Below, piece after piece: positions 23,677 through 35,655 of a DNA stretch of 64,000 nucleotides. The stretch is from Adiantum capillus-veneris (Eukaryota > Streptophyta > Polypodiopsida > Polypodiales > Pteridaceae): positions 3,666,501-3,730,500 of the forward strand of contig CM043954.1 of assembly GCA_014529385.2 (NCBI GenBank). The letters are read 5' to 3'. The translations under genes and the position numbers were made by a program. A model generated the notes under the pieces. The model did no database searches, was not told the DNA's origin, and saw only the letters and a list, made by a program, of their open reading frames with translations. Positions within the stretch are counted from its first letter, which is position 1. The number at the start of each line of letters is the position of its first letter.

Positions 23677-24384
23677 TCAAATATACATAATAGTGTGGAA
23701 AAACAAATGGTTTTTTGGTAATTCTGCTAAGGGCCACTTCTGAAAGTAGGTACACCTTATCATGCATACACCCTGCTTGAGATGTAGAGAATTCTCTTCT
23801 CTAGAAGCACTATACACGAGAATTTCATCGAGGAAAACAATAACAAACTTGCCCTGATATGGTCTCAAGACACTATCCATAAGTGTCATGAAAGTAGTTG
23901 GTGCATTGGTCAACCCGAAAGGCATAACCAAAAATTCCTAGTGTCTAAACCGTGTTGGGAGTGCAATCTTGGGTATATCCGCAAGTCTTATGCGTACTTA
24001 ATGATACCCTAACCGTAATTCTATCTTCGTAAAGATACGGGCATGAGTGAGCTTATCAAAAATCTCATCCACTCTCGATAAAGGATACTTGTTCTTAATA
24101 GTTACCGCATTCAATCCTCGATAGTCTACGCACATGCGCATACTACCGTCTTTTTTTGTCACCAATAAAATTGAAGAATCCCATGGTGAAGAACTCAATT
24201 GTTTGAAACCTCTATTGAGAGAGTCAACAAGCTAACGTTCCACCTCAACGCCCTTAGAATGGCTTATTCTATAGGTTGGTTTACTTATGGGTTTACTGCA
24301 TGCAACCACGTCTATGCCATGCTGCACAACCGGTGTCGACGGTAACCCCTGGTGGTAAATCATGTGGAAAAACATCTTTATATT
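23677..24384 (-). pseudogene. Gypsy-2 reverse transcriptase fragment, left copy
   Basis: Minus-strand sequence encodes Ty3-gypsy reverse transcriptase segments: SPWDS with a substrate-proximal [37 protein letters not shown], and an active-site-like FLDEIL. The catalytic pair reads Asp-Glu here where active enzymes have Asp-Asp. Breaks include a TAG at 24232-24234, where the right copy has CAG (43500-43502 on this strand as CTG). It is the left twin of 43005-43655. Confidence 0.85.
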
Positions 24385-24422
24385 TCATTAATAATATCTA
24401 TTAAACTCTTAACAACATTTTC

Positions 24423-24440
24423 TTGTGTGTGTGTGTGTGT

Positions 24441-24490
<50 letters not shown>
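24423..24490 (+). repeat. (TG)n-(GA)n microsatellite inside gypsy-2
   Basis: TG repeats (about 24423-24440) followed by GA repeats to 24490. The right-hand twin has only a short GA run at 43696-43708, so the tract expanded after the duplication, or shrank in the twin. Confidence 0.9.
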
Positions 24491-24493
<3 letters not shown>

Positions 24494-24520
24494 AGCTATA
24501 GATGGAATAAAAGAGAGAAG

Positions 24521-25271
24521 TGTTAGGAAATAGGACGTAGCTAAGTAGATATTGAGTAGTTTACGTAATGGAGCGAGATAATTTTCACATGTGAGAGATT
24601 ATAGAGGAGAGAGAGAGAGAGAGAGAGAGCGCACTATATACGTGGTTCACTCAATGTGGGCTACGTCCACGGGAATGCAGCCACTCAATGGCTTTAGTAC
24701 TTCAAAACAAGAAGTAGATTACAAGAATTATACCCTTTTGGAGCTCCCGCTTTGCTTCACTTTCACCACCTCACATCAACTTCACAATGCACCACAATGC
24801 TTCATTATTCATATTTGTGTGTAGAAGAGGCCTCCTTTTATAGGCCAAAAGGGCTACCATCTCTCATGAGAGGCATCTGTGTGTAGCCACCCATATGTTG
24901 ACAAGTCCAAATTGGACCCTCCAATCCATCCATGTGTGGTCGCCCTTGAGAAGACAAGTCCGCCTTTGAAATCGGCCTTCGGCCATTGAATTCGACCACT
25001 AGCTACTGGCCATTGGCTTTCAATGAACGGCCACTAACCATTGACTACCCACCACCATCCAATCAGCCAAATGACTGGCCATTTTTTGACCAATTTACGG
25101 TGGCCGCGTCACCCGGCATAATATTCCGACGAAAAGGAATATTGCAAAAAATTTAGTTTTTGACAATTGATTTTTTTCATGCAAAATTGGTTCTTCTCAT
25201 AACAGGGCCTTACAAATGTGTGTTTTTAATACAAAAAATTACAAGGGGTAAATCAGGCTCCATACTTAACA
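24521..25271 (-). mobile_element. Copia-B 3' LTR (751 bp)
   Basis: Bounded by TGTTA...TAACA in the plus orientation. It is preceded by AGAAG (24516-24520), the same flank as the solo LTR at 43741-44488, and joined at 25272 to a purine tract (read on minus: CCAAGTGGGAGAT). A TATA-like box (CTATAAAAGG on minus) lies at 24835-24842. The interior also carries GA repeats (24605-24630) and irregular GGCCATTGG motifs (24960-25090). The element reads on the minus strand, so this is its 3' end. Confidence 0.85.
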
Positions 25272-26200
25272 ATCTCCCACTTGGAGACTAATCTCCACAC
25301 CAAACCTGTGACTGCTTTCTATCCTGGCTTCTTATCCTGAATAGTGATTGAAGATGAGCAAAAGCTCAACTTCTCCTTGTTGACCACCTTTGTAAACATG
25401 TCTGCAGGATTTTCACTTGTATGCACCTTTCCTAGCTTTAGTTGTCCCTCGTCCCCAAAAGAGTGCGTATGAACTAATATCTCACCTCAATGTGCTTTGT
25501 CCTTGAATGAAAGGCTAAGTTCTTTGCAAGATGGATAGCACTTTGACTATAAATGTACAAGACACAATTGTCTTTTTTGAATCCAAGCTCTTCTAAGAAT
25601 CTGTGAAGCCACATAATTCTTTGCTTGCCTCCGTCATTGCTACATACTCTGCTTCTGTGGTAGAAAGTGAGACCACTTTCTTCAGCTTTGAAGCCCAGCT
25701 TACTGTTGTGCCTCCAACTGTGAAGACATAGCCAGTAGTGCTCCTTCGAGTATCTTTATCATCTACCATATCTGCATCACCATACCCTTGAAGAAAAATA
25801 TCAGTTCCTCCAAAATACAAAGCATTTGTTGTTGTCCCTTTCAGATACCTAAGTATCCACTTCACAGCCTGCCAGTGCTCCTTACCTGGGTTGTCCATGA
25901 ATCTACTTACAACTCCCACTGCATGTGCAATGTGTGTCCTTGTCCAGACCATAGCATACATAAGAGAACCTACCACTACAACATATGGAACTTTAGACAT
26001 ATAGGCTATCTCCTCTTGTGTCTTTGGACACATATCCTTGGTTAGTTTAAAGTGACCAGCCAAAGGTGTAGAAACCATTTTTGCATTTTGCATTGCAAAC
26101 CTTTCTAGTACCTTCTTCATGTAATCCTCTTGAGATAGATTTATTGTCTTCTTCGTCCTATCCCTTGATATCTTTATACCAAGTATCCTCTTTGCAACAC
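25272..26200 (-). pseudogene. Copia-B: end of reverse transcriptase and RNase H
   Basis: Minus-strand frame at 26200-25593 encodes the copia segment from RILGI to the RNase H core: VGSLMYAM, GVVSRFM-NPGKEHW, ILRYLKGT, DKDTRRSTTGYVF and STTEAEYVA. From 25593 to about 25330 the QSAIHLAKN and ENPADMFTK-type C-terminus follows with several frame changes and a TAG. The purine tract at 25272-25285 abuts the LTR. The 5' half of the same gene continues at 34708, across the gypsy-1 insertion. Confidence 0.9.
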
Positions 26201-26593
26201 TGTTACGTCATTAGCCGCACATGCGGTCCTGCAGAGGTCTGGACACTGCGGATCAGGAGTCATGCGGTATGCGGCGGCCGTAGAGACAGTTCTTCACGGG
26301 ATATCATGGGACAGGAGTGTGTGCACCGTTCCCGATCTGCGCTGGAGCAGCGGTTGTATATGGAGGGGCATACCTGTCTTTTGATGTAACTTAACCAATC
26401 TCTATGATATTCATGGCATCTGTTGTTGTAACTCTGAGTCTGGAATATACATGAATGAAGAAAGAGGTGTTTTGTGCATGTGTACTGTGTACTTCCTTCT
26501 CTTGTCATTCTATATGTTGATGTTCATATAACGTAGTTGCATGTAATCATTCCCGTAATGCCTATTGCTCCAGTGCGGGCAATAGCCATTACA
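26201..26593 (+). repeat. Gypsy-1 5' LTR
   Basis: Starts TGTTACG and ends CATTACA (TG...CA). About 94.7% identical to the 3' LTR by eye count. Contains ATGAATGAAG and TGTGTACTTCC near the middle; no strong TATA box was seen. Confidence 0.95.
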
Positions 26594-26595
26594 TC

Positions 26596-26609
26596 TGGCG
26601 ACCACGATG
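26596..26609 (+). promoter_or_regulatory. Gypsy-1 primer binding site candidate
   Basis: TGGCGACCACGATG begins two bases after the 5' LTR, the usual position. The leading TGG matches a tRNA CCA end. I do not assign the tRNA. Confidence 0.6.
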
Positions 26610-26637
26610 CATGATGGACAGCCTGCGATGAATATGC

Positions 26638-28220
26638 ATGCGCACTAGGTCGCAGGGTCCGCCTGACCCTGTGGTTCCAATTTTAGGAAGACGACGAAGG
26701 AGAGGCGGTTCAGATGAATTTGTTTTTTCTTCACAGCAGATTGAGGAATCTGTATCTCCATCACCAAGCCCGGTGCATGGTAGGCAGTTGCGGCGAGCGA
26801 GACGTACTCCTCGCAGTCATTCATGTCCTCCTGTCGTACGTTCACCCTCACCCACACAGGTTGCTCCACCACCGTCTACGGTAAGCAGTCCGGGGGTATC
26901 TCCGCCACTGTCTCCACCTCCTAGTGCTCGTCACCTTTTCTCGGGAGGAGGAGGAACAATTGGGCTCATCCTCAGATTAAGTATAGTCGGTTTTGAGGTC
27001 TTTCGAGTGAAGACCCTGATGCACATTTGCGCAAATTCAATAAAGCTTATGGATTGAATCATCTTGGGGTGGTGATTCCTCTCCATCAACAATCAGTGTT
27101 TGAATCTACACTCTCAGGGAAAGCTGCGAAATGGTTGTCCGAATACCCTGATGACCATTTCCAGACGTATGCCGACGGATCCATAGCGTTTCTACAAAGG
27201 TTTCGAACGGAAAAGATAGTCCCTCAACATTTGGAGAAGCTTCGAACGCTCCGGCAGAAGTCATTGCCAGTGGAGGATTACGCTATAAAATTTCGGATGC
27301 TTTTGCAAAGGGTACCTCAGGCACAAAGGCCGACAGTCGAAGTGCTGAATGATTATTTTTTGCGGGGGCTCAACAAGGATCTTAGAACGGCTATGGCAAC
27401 AGTGGATAAGGTAACTACTCCACTGGATATCGTAATGGCTAGGGCTGTAGTAGCAAGAGAGGCTTTAGAGGATACGGAATATCCAAAGAAGTCAAAGAAG
27501 AAAGACAGGAAGAAATCTCATCGGAAGTCACAGGACAATGGCAGTGATAGTTCGGAGTCGAAATCCGCAGTATCTGATTCCTCGGACTCAGGCAACAGCG
27601 ATTCAGGGAAAGAATCGAAGGAGACACCGCGGAAAAAATCCCAGGGTCATGGGAAAGGTGTATCATCCGGATCGACGGAATCGGCTGCAGTGGCTAAAAG
27701 TATGAAGGAAATATGGTGTACCCAATGTCGGAATCCAGGCCATGCTGCTCAGGAATGTGCAATGAATCAGAAGTGGTGTGCGATTTGCACGACCAATACT
27801 CATAATACAGTGGAATGTTATTTCAATGGCCGGGGTCGTCAGAGTCGAGGGGACTCTTCTACCTGGCAACAACCACAGATAGGGCAGGGACAAGAGCCTG
27901 CTATGGCGATGGCTCATGCTCATACATCAGAGATGCCTGTGCAAGGTCAAGTAGGAGGACGGGGTCAAGGGGGAGGACGAGGTCGCGGAAGAGGTGGCCG
28001 AGATCCTAATCGCCCCAAGACATGCCTTTTTTGTTTGGGGGATGGACATTGGCGATCTGAGTGTACTGAAGCTATGGAATACGATCGGAAAAAGCAGGAA
28101 CGTGCTGCACGGAAACAGCCTAGTGTGGCTATGGTTCAGATTGAAGGACTGGAGGAGTCTGACCCAGTGGTTTCATTAATCACGCGATCGGGTAAAAGTG
28201 TGGTTCCAACTCCCATGTGA
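26638..28220 (+). pseudogene. Gypsy-1 Gag
   Basis: The first 100 or so codons (26638 to about 26950) encode an Arg/Ser/Pro-rich N-terminus. The frame then changes, and a TGA lies near 26996, before the long Gag frame (27027-28220). That frame has the retrotransposon Gag core (KAAKWLSEYP...RFRTEKI) and a Lys/Ser-rich linker. It ends with three Cys/His clusters: CTQCRNPGHAAQEC, CAICTTNTHNTVEC and CLFCLGDGHWRSEC. An RGRGRGG RNA-binding-like stretch precedes the last. Gag packages element RNA into particles. Confidence 0.85.
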
Positions 28221-28426
28221 AAAATCCGGATTAGACGGTTCAGGAAGAAGTGCGGAAAAAGACTGTGTCTTGGTTGCCACAATCCGCACCATCAGTGAAG
28301 ACAGCAGGACCATCGACATCGACTATGCCATCGACTGTGGGTCTGGAAATAAAGGAAGGGAAAGCTGGAAATAAGGATGATATTAAAGAATAGGAGGAGT
28401 GGAATTCAGTTTGGAAAGAGGTTCTC

Positions 28427-31400
28427 ATGTCACCAATTCAAGTACCTCTGGGTTCATTGCTTAAATTAGTCCCGAATTTCCATAATGCATTGCTGCGACA
28501 ATCGGCCACTGAGCTGCGGGAAGTATCCATTGGGAAGGTTGAAAGCGAGGATGATGATTCAATCCAGTTGACAGTGAATAGGATCACAGATACCTGCATT
28601 TCGGAGCTTTCAGCTCGATACCATAGCACATACATTGACAAGGTACTCTTGGATGGAGGAGCGGGGGTAAAAATTATCACCCAAGCAGCGTGTGAGCGTT
28701 TTGGTCTCAGTGATTGGGAGCCTACACCCTTTGTAGTCTGCATGGCAGATCAAAGAAGAGTGCAACCTGTGGGTTTACTTCGGGGCATTGTTTTGGATGT
28801 GGCGGGCTTATCCTTTGCTGTTTCCTTAGTAGTCTTAAATATTGAAGATCATAATCAGGATTATCACATTATCTTGGGAAGACCCTGGTTACGACAAGCG
28901 AGGGTAAAGCATAATTGGGAAGCAAATATGCTTACAGTAAAGAAGGGTAAAAGAAAAGTGCGTGTGATGCTGGGAACATGCCGACAACCAGCTCAGGTAG
29001 CATGGCCGGTGATATCTAAAATAGTTAATATGGTGGAAGGATTAGAAGAGGATGAAAAGGAACAATTTCTCAAAGCTAACCCGGATTTGGTTTCTCTATA
29101 TACCTTGCGGATATTTCTCTGATTCCGAAAGGGAATTCGGTGGGGGTTTCAGGAACTCCAGGAGGAATAGGGGAGCAACAACAGGTGCTTCCGAGTCCTG
29201 AATCATTGGAGGACGTGATTCAGCAAGAACGAGCGTTTGAGGCGCAAATGGGAAAATTTACAAGGGTTAAGGAAGATGAATTAGAGAAGGTTTTTCTTGG
29301 GGAGCAAGCGGAGTCGCAGCCCATATACATTAATAAGCAGTTGGAGGCAAGTTTTAGAGATGATTTGATCAAGTTACTGACAGAGTTTAAGGATGTTTTC
29401 GCATGGGAATATGCGGATATGCAGGGATTGGATCCTAAGTTTTATCAGCACACGATCAATTTGAAACCGGATGCGGTGCCAGTGAAGCAGCACTCATACA
29501 GGATGAATCCGAATGTGGCAAAGCAAGTTAAGATGGAAATTGATCGCCTGTTGGAAGTGGGTTTTATTACCCCTATTGATAATCCGGAGTGGATTTCTCC
29601 AATTGTGGTCGTACCAAAGAAAAATAAGAAAATTCGAATTTGTGTGGATTACCGGAAATTGGATGCAGCTACTGTTTTTTTATTCCATTTTGGATGATGT
29701 AGCAGGACATGAGATGTATACTTTTTTGGATGGATTTAGTGGATATAATCAAATCCGAATGGCATTGCGAGATCGGCCAAAAACAGCTTTTATTACCGCA
29801 TGGGGAGTATTTGCTTGTACAGTAATGTGGTTTGGATTATGGAATGCACCTTCCACTTTTCAAAGGAATATGTTTCAAATCTTTGGGCCTTATTTGACGG
29901 ATTTTATGAGGATTTTTTTGGATGATCTCAGTGTTTTTGGAGCACAATTGGAGCATTTGAAACAATTACGGTTATGCTTTATGAAATGCAGAGAGGTGAA
30001 ATTCAGTTTGAATCCTTTAAAGTGTGCATTTTCTGTCCGCAGTGGCAGGTTACTGGGGCATATCATTTCTGAAGATGGTATTTCTGTGGATCCGGATAAA
30101 ATTGCCGCAATTATGGAAGCGCCTACACCGCAGAACCAGAAGCAATGTCAGATTTTCCTAGGTCAAGCCCGATGGGATGGGAGGCATTTGCGGTTTGTCA
30201 CGCATTTGGCAATCCCGATTACTCGGGCAGCTCATGCTATAGATTTTGAATCGACACAGGAATGTGATTTGGCTCTTCGAAGATTAAAACTGCAGCTATC
30301 CAAATCTCTGATTATGCTGGCACCAAATTGGGGTGAGGATTTTCATGTGTTCGTGGATGCTTCGGATCGAGCTATTGGCAGTGTGCTGATGCAGGAACAA
30401 AGTCAAGGATGGTTCCGACCTGTCTATTATGCCAGTAGACGATTATCATCCGCAGAAAGAAATTATTCTGTAACTGAAAGGGAATTTTTAGGGATGATTT
30501 ATTCAGTGAAGAAATTCCGGCACTATCTGTTGGGCCGACGTTTTTTCTTCCATGTGGACCATTCGGCTCTTTTATAACTGGTAAGGCAACCGAGTTTGAC
30601 GGGAAGATTGGCCAGATGGGTGCTTTTGCTGCAGGAATTTGACTTTGAGGTCATACATCGGCCAGGGGCCCAGCATGCGATGGCTGACTACCTTTCTAGG
30701 TTAGATTTCGGAGAGCCGCCGACGGGCGTAGGTGATGAATTTCCGGATGCGTCTCTGTTTCTAACAGGAGTAGCTGCAGAGGATAGCACAGTCCCGAAAT
30801 AGGCAAGGGTTATTCCTAGCATTCCATGGACATGGTATGAGGAGATGTTTCATTTTCTCGCCAGCGGCGAAATGCCTTCTTTCTTGTCCAACCATCAGAG
30901 GAAACGTATGGCTATCAGAAGCCGGAATTTTGAGATTATTATGGGGAAGCTCTATTATCGTACAGTGGCAGAGGTGTTACTCCAATGTGTGTTACCACAG
31001 GAGTAGGAAGCAGTATTAGAGGAAGTCCATACTGGTATTGCGGGAGGTCACTTTGCAGCATTAATCACAGCTCGAAAGGTTCTCCAATCTGGATTATGGT
31101 AGCCCACATTGTTTCAGGATGCGAGAAATTATGTGCAACAGTGTGATGTGTGTCAGCGGTTGGGGCAACCTACCAAATGGTCCAGAATGCCTTTTCAGCC
31201 AGTTCTGCCTTTGGAGCCTTTTCAAAAGTGGGGTTTGGATTTTGTTGGTCCTTTTAAACCAGTGGCAGCTCACATTGGAAATAAGTATATCTTGACAGCC
31301 ACGGATTACGCTACCAAATGGGTGGAGGCATGGCCTTTGAAAGAAAACACTGCGGTTTATGTGGTGGGATGCTTATATAAGGATATCTTTTCTAGATATG

Positions 31401-32110
31401 GCTGCCCTATTGAGTTGGTTAGTGACAGGGGAAGTCATTTTTTGAATAAGGTGATGGAGAGAATGCTGCGGTTTTATTTTGTATTACACAGGAAATCTTC
31501 TCCATATTATCCTCACGCGAATGGGCAAGTAGAATCAACTAATAAGCAATTAACTCGGATTTTAACAAAGTTGGTGAATATGCATCGGACGGATTGGGAT
31601 GTGAAACTTCCTTCTGCCTTATGGGCCTATCGGACAGCTTATAAAGTGGCAACAGGATTGACCCCTTTTAAGTTGGCATTTGGCATGGAGGCAATCACTC
31701 CCGTGGAGCATGTGATTTCGAGTATGCGGATGTTGATTGTGGATCGGCTTCTTCCGGAGGATTCTGTGATTTATCGATTGGATGTTTTGCAGGAATTGGA
31801 TGAAGAGCGGCTGAATAGTTTTGCGGTGCTGTAGGATCTACAGTCTAGGCGGAAAAAATGGATGGATCGCCCGAAAGCACGGCAATTTGTTCGGGGACAG
31901 CTGGTCCTTGTCTTCAATTCCCATCTCGGGAAGATGCCGGGGAAGCTTAAATTACAGTGGTCAAGACCATTCTGGATTTTTCAAGCGTGCGGACCCATCT
32001 CTTTTTATTTGGCGGATTTGAGGGGGGAGGTTATTTCTGTGCCGGTCAATGGTTTCAGACTGCGCCATTATGTTTCACCTACCACGATTCAGTGCCCCTT
32101 TGCTGTGGTA
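28427..32110 (+). pseudogene. Gypsy-1 Pol: protease, reverse transcriptase, RNase H, integrase
   Basis: Protease: LLDGGAGVKII (Gly in place of the usual Ser or Thr) and IILGRPWLRQ (28427-29122). Reverse transcriptase: ISPIVVVPKKN and ICVDYRKLDAATV, then a small deletion and frame change near 29675, then FLDGFSGYNQI and FLDDLSVF as the active site. RNase H: VFVDASDRAIG (about 30350). Integrase: H-x3-H/C-x2-C zinc region (31030-31170) and the core D-F-V-G-P, SDRGSHF and NGQVESTNK. Stops in the aligned frame: TAA at 30575-30577 and TAG at 30800, 31004, 31100 and 31832. The gene was clearly active before these changes. Confidence 0.9.
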
Positions 32111-32335
32111 CAAGAGCCGGAAGCTGCCCTAATCATGATTGGGGATTCTTTTGCATGCAATCTTGGAAAGCGGGGAAGGATCTATGATGGTTGTGACACC
32201 GTGGATCGCCCTATTTTGGGAACTCATTGTGGAAAGGTTACTACTGCATGCAGAAGATTTTTATTGTGGTTCTCTTGTTTTGAGTGTCGCGTGCTCTTAG
32301 TGCTCTACTCTCTGCTCCTTCATCTCATCGCTACC

Positions 32336-33926
32336 ATGACAGCTTCCCTTCTGCAATGTGTCCCTTTCACTCCCGTGCAGCAGCTCGCGCTTCGACGAGT
32401 GGACGCATGGCTGCAAGACTTGCGGCTGCGTGTGTTCGCCAACCTGGATTGGCAAGGGATCCCAGTTCACCCGCAGGCAGCAGGTTTGATTGAGCAACTC
32501 GCTGCTGGCGATATGGTGGTGCTGAATAATCAACAGATTCAACTGACATCAGAAAGGATTTCAAGGTGTTGCTGTTTGCCCAATGATGGCGTGGTGCGTG
32601 CCTCTCATGTGATCCCTGTTGTAGATGTAGAACAAGAATTTGGTTTGAAGGTCAAAGGGGAGTATAAACTGTCAGGGTTGTCAGATGTAGCAACCAGGGA
32701 TGCATATAGGTGGTTTCTCGAGGCCATTTGGCTGCAGGCCAAAACTTATACCATTTCGACCCGAGCAAGAAATGTGTTGCATTCGCCCAACTTTGGGCCA
32801 GTAGCTTGGGCAGCGGTGGTCAGAGAACGACTGCTGGCGGAGTGCCAACGAGTGATGGCACAGTTGGGGAGGAATACCCCAACCAATACAAAGGTGGGAC
32901 AACTGCTCACATTGATTTTTCCGTTGAGAGAAGTTTTTCCTCTCGCCCTGCGTCCTCTCTGCCACTTTAGATGATCGCTTGATGGTCCAAGGCACTAATG
33001 CTCCGTTGTCGCAAACACAAAGCTTGGCAGTGCCGGCTGAGAGGGAAACACAGCAGCAGCAGGTGGGCATTAGGGATTTTCTTGGTCCATCGACAGCAGT
33101 GGTATCTTCTGGAGCCCAAGAGATGGCCACTGCAGGTGCAGGATCAACAAGCCGCAAGCGTGGCAGAGAGGAACAACAATTTTCGACACCACCTCCGGTA
33201 ACTGCATCTCTTGTTTCGAAAGATTCTACGGTGGCTCGCTGGCGTCGCCGAATGCAGGAGAGAGTGAGTAATGCTACTCCTTTGCGGACGAGTTCTTCTC
33301 AGGTTGCGGATGTCCCCACTCAACCAGAAACTTCGGGTACTACTAATGCGGCTGCCTCATCGGAAGGTACTCTCCCCGCAGCGCTACCCTGGGAGGCTAT
33401 GGCCGTCGCGACCCCTGCTGACCAATTACAGGCATGCGGCACATTTTTGAGCAGACTTGCAGAGTTTATTCGTGTGGCCTGGCCAGCCCCAGCCACAGAG
33501 GGACGAGTCAATGAGTTGGAAGCGCAGGTAGCGGCTTCGCAGATTCGCATTGCCGAGTTAACCACTCAGAATGAAGAGCTGACTACCACAACTCGCCAGC
33601 AAGGGGTGGAAATACAAATGTTAAGAGAGGCTAATGCTGAGTTTGTGGCCTCTATCCAACAGGAACTTCTTCAGTTGAGAACACAGCATAGCCTAGCCTC
33701 CTACTTAGCCTCGCACCCTGGCGATGTAATGATCAACATGACTGATTTGGACGCATTGGCAGTGGAGATGCAAGAAGATCTCCAAATTTTTTTAGATAAT
33801 CAATTACAAAGCTGGAACACACGCTTGGCTGCTGAGGTGAGAGCACAGCCACCCACTCAGCAGGTTGTGGTGCACCAACCCGTGTCATCCAACACTGACA
33901 AAGAAAATGATTCGTCGATTTCGTAA
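32336..33926 (+). pseudogene. Gypsy-1 extra reading frame (ORF3) between integrase and 3' LTR
   Basis: ATG at 32336 in a good context (CTACCATGA) opens about 200 codons with LRLRVFANLDWQG and C-C-C-L-P-N-D-G segments. The frame changes near 32940 into a second part running to 33926. That part has a basic K-R-G-R-E stretch, an R-W-R-R-R-M-Q motif and about 60 residues of coiled coil (around 33500-33680, E-L-E-A-Q-V-A-A-S-Q heptads). It sits in the envelope-like position, but no signal peptide or transmembrane anchor is visible inside it. Its closest feel is the Gag-like plant transposon proteins found with some retroelements; this is a weak impression. A further Pro-rich open stretch (33960-34275) follows. 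Confidence 0.55.
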
Positions 33927-34309
33927 GGAGCGGCGCAGGGTCTGTTTTTGGGTGGAGACCTTACCTCATTCTTTTTCTCTTAGTCTACCACCTTGCCCTC
34001 CATTTTGGTCTTCTCTTAATAGATACCTTTCTCGCTATTATCCGTTACATACACCTCTTGCTCCTCTGCCACAGCTGCCTCAATCTATCTCTTTGCCAAC
34101 GCAGTTTATTCCTCGGGCTGCCTGGCCGAAACAAATTGAGATAGATCCACATCTTCTGGATGAGGTCTATCGGGCACATACTGCAGATTTTAGAGGCTTT
34201 GGCTATATTGATATTTCCTCTTCACCAGAGCAGGGTGCAGAGCAACCACCGGAACCTTCCAACCGGAGGCGCTGAGTGTGGGTTTGCGCAATCCACCGTG
34301 CGTGCCAGA

Positions 34310-34702
34310 TGTTACGGCATTAGCCGCACATGCGGTCCTGCGGAGGTCTGGACACTGCGGATCAGGAGTCATGCAGTATGCGGCGGCCGTAGCGGCAGTT
34401 ATTCACGGGATATCATGGGACAGGAGTGTGTGCATCATTCCCGATCTGCACTGGAGCAGCGGTTGTATATGGAGGGGCATACCTGTCTTTTGATGTAACT
34501 TAACCAATCTCTATGATATTCATGGCATCTACTGTTGTAACTCTGAGTCTGGAATATACATGAATGAAGCAAGAGGTTTTTTATGCCTATGTAGTGTGTA
34601 CTTCCTTCTCTTGTCATTCTATATGTTGATGTTCATATAATGTAGTTGTGGGTAATCATTCCCGTAATGCCTATTGCTCCAGTGCGGGCAATAGCCATTA
34701 CA
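34310..34702 (+). repeat. Gypsy-1 3' LTR
   Basis: Same length and ends as the 5' LTR (TGTTACG...CATTACA), followed by the target duplication AACAC at 34703-34707. No classic polypurine tract lies directly upstream. The nearest purine-rich run is AACCGGAGGCGCTGAG about 35 bp away, so the plus-strand primer is unclear. Confidence 0.95.
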
Positions 34703-35655
34703 AACACCTAAATCTTTCATTGAAAAAAATTTAGACAACTCCTCTTTTAGGTCTTTGATGTCTTGCATGTTAGTACTTGCAATCAACATGTCATCAACAT
34801 ACAACATTAGGATGATGAACTTCTCATCTCCCAAATTCTTTGTGTAGACAGAGTAATCTGAGTTGCATCTTGTGAATCCATGATCCAACATCCATGGATC
34901 AAACTTCAAGTACCACTGTCTTGATGCTTGATTTAAACCATACAAGCTTTTCTTTAATTTGCAAACCATTTTCTCCTTACCTTTTACTTCATACCCCTTT
35001 GGTTGAAGCATGTAAATTTCCTCCTCTAAGTCACCATGAGGGAATGTTGTATTTACATCCATTTTCTCAATATTTAAATCATGAGCAGCCACAAGGCTTA
35101 AGACAAGCCTAATTGAGTTCATTTTTACATGTTTTTCTAGTTGCATCGTCTATGAATGTTACATAATACAATGAGCCACCAAGTGATGGTGTACTTGCGG
35201 GACCCCAAACATCAGAATGAACCAACTCAAGTTTTTTAATTTTTCTCTCATTTCCTGATTTTTGAAATTTTACCCTCTTTTGTTTACCATAAACACAATC
35301 TTCACAGAACTCTAAGTCCACTTCTTTCAAGCCTGGTAGAATCTTCTTTGTTTGAAGGATTTGCATTCCTTTGGTACTCATATGCTCAAGCTGATAGTGC
35401 CACACCGCACTGTCGACTTCTGTAGTTGCTGCACAAGCTAAAAATTGCGAGCTGACAATACACAAGTAAAGTGTACCAACCTTTTTTCCTTTGGCAACCA
35501 CCAAAGATCCCATTAAGATCTTCCACCGTTTGTTTCAGAATGCACTATTGTGACCTTCATCGTCCAATTGTCCTATAGATATCAAATTCTTGCAAAGAGA
35601 AGGAGCATGCCTAACATCTTTAAGCTTCCATTCATTTTCGTTAGCAATTTTGACA
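34703..35655 (-). pseudogene. Copia-B: pre-integrase, integrase start and reverse transcriptase start
   Basis: On the minus strand, 35640-35520 encodes the post-protease segment (LKDVRHAP...NLISIGQL). Then 35513-35150 has WHYQLEHMSTKGM, FCEDCVYGK, LVHSDVWGP and YYVTFIDDATRK. The rest of integrase is missing: the frame passes at about 35140 into reverse transcriptase (KMDVNTTFPHGDLEEEIYM, SLYGLNQ, LMLYVDDMLIAS), ending at MKDLGV where gypsy-1 is inserted. So copia-B has an internal deletion of most of the integrase. At about 35650 it is cut off and joins duplicated unit R with no LTR, which marks a duplication breakpoint. Confidence 0.88.

Larger units (their letters stand above)
26201..34702 (+). 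mobile_element. Gypsy-1: complete Ty3-gypsy element nested in copia-B (8,502 bp)
   Basis: Two 393-bp LTRs (26201-26593, 34310-34702) bound the element. It is flanked by a 5-bp target duplication AACAC (26196-26200 and 34703-34707). The order is LTR, primer site, gag, protease, reverse transcriptase, RNase H, integrase, an extra reading frame, LTR. Removing it together with one AACAC puts the copia-B reverse transcriptase back in frame, which proves the nesting. The LTRs differ at about 21 of 393 positions by eye. Pol has several stops, so this copy cannot move on its own. Integrase is followed by a VNGFRLRHY segment and no chromodomain, as in the Tat/Athila-type branch. Confidence 0.95.

Noticed and set aside
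32336-33926. Envelope gene in gypsy-1
   Set aside because: Position fits, but there is no signal peptide, transmembrane anchor or Cys-rich ectodomain; the coiled coil alone is not enough.
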